DNA of 39,079 nt from Acidobacteriota bacterium (lineage in GTDB: Bacteria; Acidobacteriota; Vicinamibacteria; Fen-336). Position 1 is the first letter of the stretch, and every line of letters begins with the position of its first letter. Of the stretch, positions 24,217-31,012 are shown piece by piece. Location of the stretch: positions 68,596-107,674 of the forward strand of contig QHVM01000086.1 of assembly GCA_003223555.1 (NCBI GenBank). The letters run 5' to 3'. The translations under genes and the position numbers were made by a program. The notes below the pieces were generated by a model. The model did no database searches, was not told the DNA's origin, and saw only the letters and a list, made by a program, of their open reading frames with translations.

Positions 24217-25212
24217 GTGAGCCCGATCACAGTCGAAGCCACCGCGCCCACGCGCGTCGATCTCGCGGGGGGGACGCTCGACATCTGGCCCCTCTACCTC
24301 TTCCATCCGGGCGCGGTGACGGTGAACGTCGCCATCGACCGGCGGGCGTGGTGCCGCGTGGAGACGGGCATCGAAGGGGTGCGCCTCGAGTCCAGGGACA
24401 CGCTGGCCAAGGCGGAAGGACGCAACGTGTCGGAGGTCCTGGGCTCGGGCGGCCTCTCGCTGGCCGCCTACATCCTTCGCGCGCTGGGGATAGAGAGCGG
24501 CCTGAAGGTCGTGACGCATTCGCGGGTGCCGGCCGGCTCGGGCCTGGGTGGCTCTTCCGCCCTCGCGGTGGCGGTGGTGGCCGCGGCGGCGCGCGCGGTG
24601 GGCCGCGAGCTGGACGCCGACCGGATGTGGCCGGTGGTGCGCGACGCCGAAGCCCAGAACATGGGTGTGCCGGCGGGCATGCAGGACCACCTGGCCGCGA
24701 TCCACGGCGGCGTGCTGGGCATCCACCTGGAGCCGGGCGCGGTGCGGGCGGAGCGGCTGGCCACCGATCCCGCCCGGGTGGAGGAGTGCCTGCTGCTCGT
24801 CGATGCGGGCGTCACCCGGTTCTCGGGCATCAACAACTGGGAGGTCTTCAAGGGGCAGATCGACGGGGACGAGCGCGTGCGCCGCTCTCTCGCCGAGATC
24901 GCCGCCGCGGCGCGGGCGCTGAGGGACGCCCTCGTCGCCCACGAGTACGATGCGGTCACGCCGCTCATGGCCGCGGAGTGGGAGGCGCGCAAGCGACTGG
25001 CTCCCGGCGTGACCAGCCCCGAGATCGACCGCATCGCCGCCGCCGCCCAGGCCTCGGGCGGGGCGGCCAAGGTCTGCGGCGCGGGCGGGGGCGGCATGGT
25101 GGCGGTGTGGGCGCCGCCCGGCCGCCGCGACGGGGTCGAAGCGGCGGTGAGAGCCGCCGGCTTCCGGCCGGTGGCGTTCCGGCTGGACCTGAGGGGCCTC
25201 GAGATCGAGTGA
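24217..25212 (+). CDS. GHMP-family sugar kinase
   Basis: 331 aa from the GTG at 24217. Motif 1 is A-P-T-R-V-D-L-A-G-G-T-L-D near 8-20, the ATP-binding GHMP motif 2 is PAGSGLGGSSALAVAV near 105-120, and motif 3 is KVCGAGGGGMVAVW near 285-298. The start pattern (R-V-D-L-A-G-G-T-D/L) is that of the heptose-7-phosphate/fucose-type kinases (COG2605-like) rather than homoserine or mevalonate kinase. The substrate cannot be decided from the sequence, and no other heptose or nucleotide-sugar gene is nearby. The frame is open upstream, but only this start gives the family N-terminus and does not run into the divergent peptidase gene. Confidence 0.9.
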   Translation: MSPITVEATAPTRVDLAGGTLDIWPLYLFHPGAVTVNVAIDRRAWCRVETGIEGVRLESRDTLAKAEGRNVSEVLGSGGLSLAAYILRALGIESGLKVVTHSRVPAGSGLGGSSALAVAVVAAAARAVGRELDADRMWPVVRDAEAQNMGVPAGMQDHLAAIHGGVLGIHLEPGAVRAERLATDPARVEECLLLVDAGVTRFSGINNWEVFKGQIDGDERVRRSLAEIAAAARALRDALVAHEYDAVTPLMAAEWEARKRLAPGVTSPEIDRIAAAAQASGGAAKVCGAGGGGMVAVWAPPGRRDGVEAAVRAAGFRPVAFRLDLRGLEIE

Positions 25213-25214
25213 GC

Positions 25215-25247
25215 TATAATACGAGGTTCGATGTGAGGGAAAACCTC
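25215..25247 (+). promoter_or_regulatory. -10 element and leader of efp
   Basis: A perfect TATAAT (25215-25220) begins 2 nt after the kinase stop. No matching -35 is evident. The expected leader of about 43 nt can form GAGGTT/AACCTC (25223-25228 with 25242-25247) or the alternative GAGG-GAAAA-CCTC (25235-25247). Confidence 0.4.
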
Positions 25248-25270
25248 TCGGAACGGAGCGGACTAGGTCC

Positions 25271-25831
25271 ATGATCCAGGCCACCCAGATGAAGCGCGGC
25301 ATGTGCATCAAGCACGACAACGACCTCTACCGGGTCGTCTCCACCCAGCACATCACGCCCGGAAACTGGCGGGGAATGGTGCAAGCGAAGATCCGGCACC
25401 TGAGGACCGGCGCCATCATGGAGCACCGGTTCCGGTCGGAGGATCGGGTGGAGCGCGCGATCCTCGACGAGACCGAGATGGAGTTCCTCTACCAGGACGG
25501 CGACATGTACCACTTCATGAACAACGAGACGTTCGAGCAGATCGCGCTGTCGGACGAGGTGCTCGGGGACGCCGTTCCCTACCTGATCCCGAACATCAAG
25601 CTCAAGATCGAGATGTACGAGGGCCGCCCGGTCGGCATCGAGCTGCCGCTGACGGTGGAGATGAGGGTCGTCGAGACCGAGCCGGCCATCAAGGGGGCGT
25701 CGGTCTCGAACGTGGGCAAGCCGGCCAAGATGGAGACCGGTCTCGTGGTGCAGGTGCCGGCCTTCATCTCCGAGGGCGAGCGGATCAGGATCGACACCGC
25801 CAGCGGCGCCTACGTCGAGCGGGTCAAGTAG
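25271..25831 (+). CDS. efp: Translation elongation factor P
   Basis: 186 aa, standard three-domain length, ending in G-A-Y-V-E-R-V-K. EF-P rescues ribosomes stalled at polyproline. The domain I loop reads T-P-G-N-W-R-G-M-V-Q (29-38), so the residue after Pro-Gly, normally the modified Lys34 (or Arg), is Asn32 here; Arg34 lies two positions further on. No epmA/epmB or earP gene is in the window. Domain III has the signature P-A-F-I-S-E-G-E-R-I-R-I-D-T. It has its own -10 element upstream and is followed by the DUF84 gene after 28 nt. The ATG has only AGG/GGAG-like sequences at imperfect distance. Confidence 0.97.
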   Translation: MIQATQMKRGMCIKHDNDLYRVVSTQHITPGNWRGMVQAKIRHLRTGAIMEHRFRSEDRVERAILDETEMEFLYQDGDMYHFMNNETFEQIALSDEVLGDAVPYLIPNIKLKIEMYEGRPVGIELPLTVEMRVVETEPAIKGASVSNVGKPAKMETGLVVQVPAFISEGERIRIDTASGAYVERVK

Positions 25832-25859
25832 AGACTCGCGCTCCCACGACCCCCTGCGC

Positions 25860-26426
25860 ATGCTTTTCGTCGTGGGTAGCACCCGGGCGCCCAAGGTCGA
25901 GGCCGTGCGCCGGGCACTGGCCGCGGTCGCCCCCGGCGCCCCGGGCTGGCATCCAGCCGAGGTGGTCCCGCTCGACGTGGGAGCGCTCGGCCCGGCGATG
26001 CCGCTGACGCTGGAGGCGCTGCTCGAGGGGGCGCGGGTGAGGGCCGAGCGGGCCCTGGACGAGGTCCGGGCGGCGGGCCGGCGGGCGGATCTGGGGATCG
26101 GCCTGGAGGGAGGGATCGACGTGCGGGGTGACGGTGCGGGCCGGCGCGGGTACCTGATGTCGTGGGCCTATGCCACCGACGGCCAGCGCGGTGCGCACGG
26201 CTGCGGCGGGGCGATCGAGGTGCCGCCGCGCCTGCTGGCCGACGTGGTCGACCACGGCGTCGAGCTGGGCGTTGCCATCGACGCGTTCGCTTCCGAGACG
26301 GACGTGCGGAGCCGGCAGGGGGCGTGGGGCGTCTTGACCCGCGGGCTGCTGGACCGCACGCGCTCGTTCGAGCTGGCCCTGCTCGGGGCCCTCGCCCCGT
26401 TCTACAACCCGGGGTCCTATCGATGA
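25860..26426 (+). CDS. DUF84 family inosine/xanthosine triphosphatase (YjjX-like)
   Basis: 188 aa. Family features: [17 protein letters not shown] at the N-terminus (substrate-binding N/K region), [10 protein letters not shown] in the middle (catalytic Glu), [11 protein letters not shown] and the C-terminal A-L-A-P-F-Y-N-P. E. coli YjjX removes non-canonical purine triphosphates (ITP, XTP) from the nucleotide pool; the same role is inferred. Its TGA overlaps the tdk start (ATGA), so the two are translationally coupled, which suits a nucleotide-metabolism pair. Confidence 0.88.
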   Translation: MLFVVGSTRAPKVEAVRRALAAVAPGAPGWHPAEVVPLDVGALGPAMPLTLEALLEGARVRAERALDEVRAAGRRADLGIGLEGGIDVRGDGAGRRGYLMSWAYATDGQRGAHGCGGAIEVPPRLLADVVDHGVELGVAIDAFASETDVRSRQGAWGVLTRGLLDRTRSFELALLGALAPFYNPGSYR

Positions 26427-27001
26427 GCCAGTCGCTGCGCACCGGGGCCGGCTGGGTGGAGGTCATCACCGGCAGCATGTTCAGCGGCAAGAGCGAGGAG
26501 CTCATCCGCCGCATCCGCCGGGCGCAGATCGCTCGGCAGAAGGTCCAGATCTTCAAGCCGCGGGTCGACGACCGCTACGTGGCCGACCACATCGTCAGCC
26601 ACTCCGAGATGAAGATGCCGTCGCAGGTCGTCCGCTCGGCGCGGGAGATTCTGGACCTCGTCGAGCCGGTCACGGAGGTGGTCGGCATCGACGAAGGGCA
26701 GTTCTTCGACCTCTCGCTCGTGGAGGTCGTCAACACGCTTGCCGACCGCGGCGTCCGGGTGATCGTGGCCGGCCTCGACCAGGACTACCTCGGCCGGCCC
26801 TTCGAGCCGATGCCGCAGCTATTGGCGGTGGCCGAGTACGTCGACAAGACGCTGGCCATCTGCATGCAGTGCGGTGCGCCCGCCAACCGGAGCCAGCGGC
26901 TCGTCGCCGCGACCGGCCGGGTCGTGGTCGGCGGCTCCGAGCAGTACGAGGCGCGGTGCCGCCGCTGCTTCCGTCCGGGCGTCGAGCGTTCCGAAGGGTA
27001 A
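26423..27001 (+). CDS. tdk: Thymidine kinase
   Basis: 192 aa, the type II cytosolic enzyme that phosphorylates thymidine with ATP in the salvage pathway. The P-loop is GSMFSGKS (17-24). DEGQFFD carries the Walker B Asp and catalytic Glu. The lasso/zinc region has C-M-Q-C-G and, near the end, C-R-R-C-F, giving the usual four zinc cysteines. The ATG at 26423 overlaps the preceding stop as ATGA; the longer open frame upstream is only read-through of the neighbouring gene. Confidence 0.97.
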   Translation: MSQSLRTGAGWVEVITGSMFSGKSEELIRRIRRAQIARQKVQIFKPRVDDRYVADHIVSHSEMKMPSQVVRSAREILDLVEPVTEVVGIDEGQFFDLSLVEVVNTLADRGVRVIVAGLDQDYLGRPFEPMPQLLAVAEYVDKTLAICMQCGAPANRSQRLVAATGRVVVGGSEQYEARCRRCFRPGVERSEG

Positions 27002-27122
27002 CAAACCGAGAGGCGCCGAGAGTCAGGGTGGCCGTGTGCCTGGCTGCATATCATGCCTTTCATCAGTGACTTACGGGTTGCATCGCCATCGCGGCACAGC
27101 GCTTGCTCGTTTTTCAGGCGCC

Positions 27123-27551
27123 ATGAGCGTCTCGAAGGTGCCGATGGTGCGGTGCCGGCTCGACGGGCCGGAAGGGGCTGTCGAGTCGCTGCGCTACATC
27201 CCCCTGGCCGAGTTCGAGCTGTGGCGATACCTGATGGAGACGCGCCACGGCCGGCAGGTCGTGGTGGAGGAAGTGTCGGTCTGGGTCGCCGAGGAGTCCG
27301 GCACCTGGAATTCCGGCTTCGCGGACGAAGAGCTGCAGCCGGTCGTCCGCCTCCGCCTGGAGCGGCCGAGCCCGTACGGCGTGCCGATCCCGATGGAGCG
27401 GTACTACCCGGCCGAGACCTACCCGCAGGCGCAGGAAGCCCTGCTGAGCCACTTCGAGGAAGAGCCCTGCCGCGTGCTGGGCGCGACCCCCGGCTATTTC
27501 GTGCCGGCCGGCGCGGTAGGACGCCGGAAGCAAGCCGCCCGTTTCGCGTAG
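27123..27551 (+). CDS. Unrecognised 142-aa protein next to rtcA
   Basis: 142 aa. I do not recognise the family. It begins M-S-V-S-K-V-P-M-V-R-C-R-L-D-G-P and contains Y-I-P-L-A-E-F-E-L-W-R-Y-L-M-E, an acidic middle, an E-R-Y-Y-P-A-E-T-Y-P stretch and a basic tail (G-R-R-K-Q-A-A-R-F-A). There is no signal peptide, membrane segment or clear catalytic motif, so it is probably cytosolic. Amino-acid composition and codon use look like a real gene. It starts 121 nt after tdk and ends in a palindrome that runs up to the rtcA start. CAGG lies 5 nt before the ATG. A role in RNA metabolism can be guessed only from its neighbour. Confidence 0.72.
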   Translation: MSVSKVPMVRCRLDGPEGAVESLRYIPLAEFELWRYLMETRHGRQVVVEEVSVWVAEESGTWNSGFADEELQPVVRLRLERPSPYGVPIPMERYYPAETYPQAQEALLSHFEEEPCRVLGATPGYFVPAGAVGRRKQAARFA

Positions 27552-27576
27552 CGGCCGGCCCGTCCGGGCCGGCCGC
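27551..27576. repeat. 26-bp perfect palindrome between the unknown gene and rtcA
   Basis: Arms GCGGCCGGCCCG and CGGGCCGGCCGC flank a 2-nt centre. The left arm starts on the last base of the upstream stop codon and the right arm ends 3 nt before the rtcA GTG. It could be a transcription attenuator, a structure hiding the rtcA ribosome site, or a protein-binding site. Confidence 0.6.
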
Positions 27577-27579
27577 GGC

Positions 27580-28638
27580 GTGCCGCCCGTGATCTCCATC
27601 GACGGGTCGCAAGGGGAGGGCGGCGGCCAGATCATACGCACCGCCCTCGCGTTTTCGGCAGCCACCGCGCAGCCGTTCCACATCACGCGGATCAGGGCCG
27701 GGCGCCTCCGCCCCGGTCTGCAGCCGCAGCACCTCGCCGCCGTGCGCGCGGCCGCGCTCGTCTGCGGGGCGAAGGTAGGCGGGGCCTTCGACGGCTCTCC
27801 CGACGTGCGGTTCGAGCCCGGACCGGTGCAGGCCGGGGACTTCCGCTTCGAGATTGCGACTGCGGGCGCCACCACGCTGGTGCTCCAGACCGTGATCGCA
27901 CCGTTGGCCACGGCATCCGGTCCGAGCCGGATCGACGTCACCGGCGGCACCCATGTGCCCCTCAGTCCTTCGTTCCACTACCTCGCGCGACACTGGGCGG
28001 GAGTCGTCGAGCGGCTGGGCCTGCGGGCGCGCGTGGAGCTGGTCCGGGCCGGCTTCTACCCGCCCGGAGGAGGCGAGCTGAGGGCGGAGGTACAGCCCTG
28101 GAAGCGGCCGGCGCACCTCGACCTGGTGGAGCGGGGAAAGCTCGTTGCGATCCGCGGAACGGCCGGCGCGGCGCGACTGCCGGGGGTGGCGGACCGCCTT
28201 CGTCGCGCGGCGCAGGAGCGGCTGTGGGAGTCGCGCCGGCTCGAGTCGAGCTGGGAGGTGGTCGAGGTGCCGGCGCCGTCCAAGGGATGCTTCGTGCTCC
28301 TGGAGGCGGTCTTCGAGCAGGGCCGCGCCGCCTTCGGCCTTCTCGGCGAGCGGCGGGTGAGGGCCGAGGTGCTCGGCGACCGGGCCGCGCGCCACGTCCT
28401 CAAGTTCCTCGACACCGACGAGGGCGCGGTCGATCCTCACCTGGCCGACCAGCTCGTCCTGCCGCTTGCTCTGGCCGGGGGCGGGGGAAGGATCACCACG
28501 CCGGAGGTGACCGGTCATCTGCAGACGGTGGCCGAGGTAGTCTCGCAGTTCGGCGTCCCCGCCCGCACCTGGGGCCGTCGCGGAGGGCCGGGCGGCGTCG
28601 AGGTGAGCGCGGTTGACCGTCCGCAGACCGGCAGATAG
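27580..28638 (+). CDS. rtcA: RNA 3'-terminal phosphate cyclase
   Basis: 352 aa, normal length. It uses ATP to turn an RNA 3'-phosphate into a 2',3'-cyclic phosphate through an enzyme-AMP intermediate. Signatures: I-D-G-S-Q-G-E-G-G-G-Q at 7-17, the H-V-P-L-S-P-S-F-H-Y region near 125-134, and L-A-L-A-G-G-G near 296-302. The nucleophilic His is His313 in T-G-H-L-Q-T (equivalent to E. coli His309). The start may be the GTG at 27580 or the GTG at 27589; neither has a clear Shine-Dalgarno because the palindrome occupies that position. No rtcB or RtcR regulator is in the window. Confidence 0.95.
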   Translation: MPPVISIDGSQGEGGGQIIRTALAFSAATAQPFHITRIRAGRLRPGLQPQHLAAVRAAALVCGAKVGGAFDGSPDVRFEPGPVQAGDFRFEIATAGATTLVLQTVIAPLATASGPSRIDVTGGTHVPLSPSFHYLARHWAGVVERLGLRARVELVRAGFYPPGGGELRAEVQPWKRPAHLDLVERGKLVAIRGTAGAARLPGVADRLRRAAQERLWESRRLESSWEVVEVPAPSKGCFVLLEAVFEQGRAAFGLLGERRVRAEVLGDRAARHVLKFLDTDEGAVDPHLADQLVLPLALAGGGGRITTPEVTGHLQTVAEVVSQFGVPARTWGRRGGPGGVEVSAVDRPQTGR

Positions 28639-28672
28639 CATAGCCCTTGGCGAGTCGGAGGAGGAGGATGCG

Positions 28673-29416
28673 ATGCGAGGCCACGCCGCGGCGCTCCTTC
28701 TCGCCGCCCTCGCGGTCGTCGCCTGCGTCGCGCCGCCGAAGACGATCACCGCAGTTCCCGCCCGGCCGTTGCGGGCGGCGACCCCCGACGAGGTCCTGTC
28801 CGCCTATGAGGCCTATGCGCACGACAGCCGGACGCTCAGCGCCTCGGGGGACCTCGAGGTGCGCGATCTCCGGGCCGGCCGGGCCAGGAAGCTCGGCGTC
28901 CGCCTGGTGGCGAGCCGAGGCGGCAAGCTCTATCTCAAGGGCTCGATAGCGGTCGTGACGGCGCTCGAGGTAGTGGCCGACGGCGAGCGCTTCTGGTTCC
29001 AGGTCCCGTCCCGCAAGACGGTGTGGACGGGCAAGTCGGGGGCCGGCCACCGGGCCGAGGGCGACAACGCGCCCTATTACGCCCTGCGTCCGTCGGACGT
29101 CAACTCCGCCCTGCTGCCGGAGCCGCTGCTGCCGGGCGCCCGCGACGCGGTGGTCTTCGAGGCCGACCCCGAGAGCTTCTCGATCGCCCTGGCCCCCCAG
29201 GGGGGACGCGAGGTCGGCGGCGAGGTGATCTCGGAGGCGCGGCTCGGAGGCTGGCAGGCCGGCGCTCCCCGCCGGATCCAGATCGACCGGCCGGCCGAGG
29301 GATACGAGGCCGTGCTCGACCTCGACGAGGTCGAACGGAACGTGCCGGTGCCGGAGCAGGCCTTCGTCCCCCGCACCCCGCGCGACTACAAGGTCGAAGA
29401 AATCAGCGAGCCATGA
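28673..29416 (+). CDS. Outer-membrane lipoprotein with LolA/LolB-like (DUF4292-type) fold
   Basis: 247 aa. The signal peptide [18 protein letters not shown] ends in a lipobox with Cys18. The mature part is beta-rich, with [21 protein letters not shown] and [16 protein letters not shown] runs like DUF4292/LolB half-barrels that hold lipid. I chose the ATG at 28673 because GGAGGAGGAGG lies just upstream and the signal peptide starts there. Its stop overlaps the ATPase start (ATGA). It is the first gene of a coupled five-gene set. Confidence 0.85.
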   Translation: MRGHAAALLLAALAVVACVAPPKTITAVPARPLRAATPDEVLSAYEAYAHDSRTLSASGDLEVRDLRAGRARKLGVRLVASRGGKLYLKGSIAVVTALEVVADGERFWFQVPSRKTVWTGKSGAGHRAEGDNAPYYALRPSDVNSALLPEPLLPGARDAVVFEADPESFSIALAPQGGREVGGEVISEARLGGWQAGAPRRIQIDRPAEGYEAVLDLDEVERNVPVPEQAFVPRTPRDYKVEEISEP

Positions 29417-30126
29417 CCGATCCCATCCTCAAGACGGAGGACCTGAGGATGGTCTACCACGTCGGCACCGTGGAGGTCTTCGCGCTGCGCGGGGTGGACA
29501 TCCAGATCCAGACGGGCGAGTTCGTGGCCATCGTCGGCCCGTCGGGCTGCGGCAAGTCCACGCTCCTGCACCTGCTGGGCGGCCTCGCCCGGCCGACCTA
29601 CGGGCGGATCTTCGTCGACGGGGTGGAGATCTCCGCCGCCGCCGACGCCGACCGCACTCGCATCCGCCGGGAGAGGATCGGGTTCGTCTTCCAGCGCTTC
29701 AACCTCCTGCCCACGCTGACCGTGAAGGGCAACCTCGAGATCGCCTGCCAGATCCAGGGCAACGGCCGGCCCTCGAGCGAGCGGGTGGCCGCGGTGCTCG
29801 ACACGGTGGGCCTCTCCCACAAGGCGATCATGAAGCCGCTCGACCTGTCGGCGGGCGAGCAGCAGCGCGTCGCCATCGCCCGCGCCCTCATCAACGCGCC
29901 GGCGATCGTGCTCGCCGACGAGCCCACCGGCAACCTGGACTCGGTCAACAGCACGATGATCCTGAACCTGTTCCGCGAGCTGAACCAGCGGACCGGCCAG
30001 ACCATCATGATGATCACCCACAACCCCGAGGCGGCGGCGGTGGGTCACCGGATCATCGAGATGCGGGACGGCCGGGTGGTCAGCCACGGCATCGTGCCCC
30101 ACCTGGTGACAGGAGCGGGGACGTGA
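29413..30126 (+). CDS. ABC transporter ATPase, LolD/MacB type
   Basis: 237 aa. Walker [10 protein letters not shown] (42-50), Q-loop F-Q-R-F-N-L-L-P, signature [16 protein letters not shown] (LSAG in place of the usual LSGG), Walker [13 protein letters not shown] and H-loop I-T-H-N. The [17 protein letters not shown] opening is typical of LolD/MacB ATPases, which drive lipoprotein release or mechanotransmission. No LolC/E, FtsX or MacB permease lies beside it; the next gene codes for only a 67-aa single-span protein (GTGA overlap). It must use a permease encoded elsewhere or work unusually. Confidence 0.93.
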   Translation: MTDPILKTEDLRMVYHVGTVEVFALRGVDIQIQTGEFVAIVGPSGCGKSTLLHLLGGLARPTYGRIFVDGVEISAAADADRTRIRRERIGFVFQRFNLLPTLTVKGNLEIACQIQGNGRPSSERVAAVLDTVGLSHKAIMKPLDLSAGEQQRVAIARALINAPAIVLADEPTGNLDSVNSTMILNLFRELNQRTGQTIMMITHNPEAAAVGHRIIEMRDGRVVSHGIVPHLVTGAGT

Positions 30127-30326
30127 GCGGCCCCGCCGTGCGCGAGCGCGGCGCCCGTGCCGCCGAGCCCGACCGGGCGCCCGACCTCTCGTCACGCGCG
30201 CGCCTGCTGCTCTGGGACTACGCTCGCGGCTCGATCCCCTACGACCTGCTCTGCCTGGCCCTCGTGCTCCTGCTCCTGGCGGTCCCCCCCGGCTGCTGGG
30301 CCGATCCGATGATCGGCCATCCATGA
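30123..30326 (+). CDS. Small single-span membrane protein
   Basis: 67 aa. A basic, Arg-rich cytosolic N-terminus (1-36) precedes [11 protein letters not shown] and one hydrophobic helix (about 42-56, [13 protein letters not shown]), then [10 protein letters not shown] do not recognise a named family. It starts with a GTG overlapping the ATPase stop and ends in an ATGA overlap with the LolA-like gene. This position and coupling make it very likely to be a real, translated part of the operon, perhaps tethering the ATPase or carrier to the membrane (inference). Confidence 0.75.
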   Translation: MSGPAVRERGARAAEPDRAPDLSSRARLLLWDYARGSIPYDLLCLALVLLLLAVPPGCWADPMIGHP

Positions 30327-31012
30327 GCGTGTCCGCCCTGGCGGTAATGCTGGCCATTGCCGGTGGGGGGTCTGGGGGGGGCCGAGGGACCCCCCAGCTT
30401 GAAGAGCGAGCGCGGATTCACTCCGCGCGAGCGGAAGACTCGGTCCTGCGGTCGCTGGAGAAGGCCGGGCAGGTCCTCAAGACCATGAGGGCCGACTTCG
30501 TGGAGACCAAGGTGCTCGTGCTCCTGAACGAGAAGTCGGAGACCCGGGGGGACGTGATGCTCCAGGTGCCCGGCCGGCTCAGGTGGAACTACACCTCGCC
30601 CCAGCCGAGCGCCATGGTCATCAAGGACGGGGCCTTCGCCCGCTACATCCCCCGGAGCAAGCAGGTCTTCCGGGGGGCGGCCAGGGGAGAGGCGGACCTG
30701 CTGGTCGGCTTCGGCCCCGGGGCCGCGGGCCTGGGAAGGAAGTACGAGGTCACGCTGGTGGGGAAGGAGACGGTGGGGGAGGGGACGGCCTGGATCCTGG
30801 ACCTGAAGCCGCGGTCGGGCGAAACCTCGGGCCTCTTCTCCGCCATCCGCCTGTGGGTGGACGAGGCGCGCTCGATCCCGGTCCAGACCCGCCTGACCGA
30901 GCCCACGGGCGACCACACCACCATCCGCTTCGAGAAGGTCGTGATCAACGGCGGTCTGCCCGCGGGGGCCTTCGACCTGAAGCTCCCCCGCGACGTGGTG
31001 GAGGTCAAGTGA
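30323..31012 (+). CDS. LolA-like periplasmic outer-membrane lipoprotein carrier
   Basis: 229 aa. The mature part (from about residue 36) follows the LolA pattern: L-K-T-M-R-A-D-F-V-E-T-K, G-R-L-R-W-N-Y-T-S-P, V-I-K-D-G-A-F-A-R-Y-I-P, then strands ending F-D-L-K-L-P. LolA carries lipoproteins from the inner to the outer membrane. The N-terminus is odd: a hydrophobic run [13 protein letters not shown] without basic residues, then a 20-residue Gly/Arg-rich insert coded by two palindromes (30364-30428), then an ARA-ED cleavage-like site. ATGA overlap with the small protein; the stop overlaps the next GTG. Confidence 0.85.
   Translation: MSVSALAVMLAIAGGGSGGGRGTPQLEERARIHSARAEDSVLRSLEKAGQVLKTMRADFVETKVLVLLNEKSETRGDVMLQVPGRLRWNYTSPQPSAMVIKDGAFARYIPRSKQVFRGAARGEADLLVGFGPGAAGLGRKYEVTLVGKETVGEGTAWILDLKPRSGETSGLFSAIRLWVDEARSIPVQTRLTEPTGDHTTIRFEKVVINGGLPAGAFDLKLPRDVVEVK
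30364..30428. repeat. Composite palindromic element inside the LolA-like gene
   Basis: Two hairpins in a row: arms TGGGGGGTC (30364-30372) and GACCCCCCA (30388-30396), then GCGCGGA-TTCAC-TCCGCGC (30410-30428). The second belongs to the REP-like family seen at 19853 and 22410-22472. The element stays in frame with the carrier gene. Confidence 0.6.

Noticed and set aside
24160-25320. 386-aa minus-strand frame opposite the GHMP kinase
   Set aside because: Antisense shadow; the plus strand has all three GHMP motifs.
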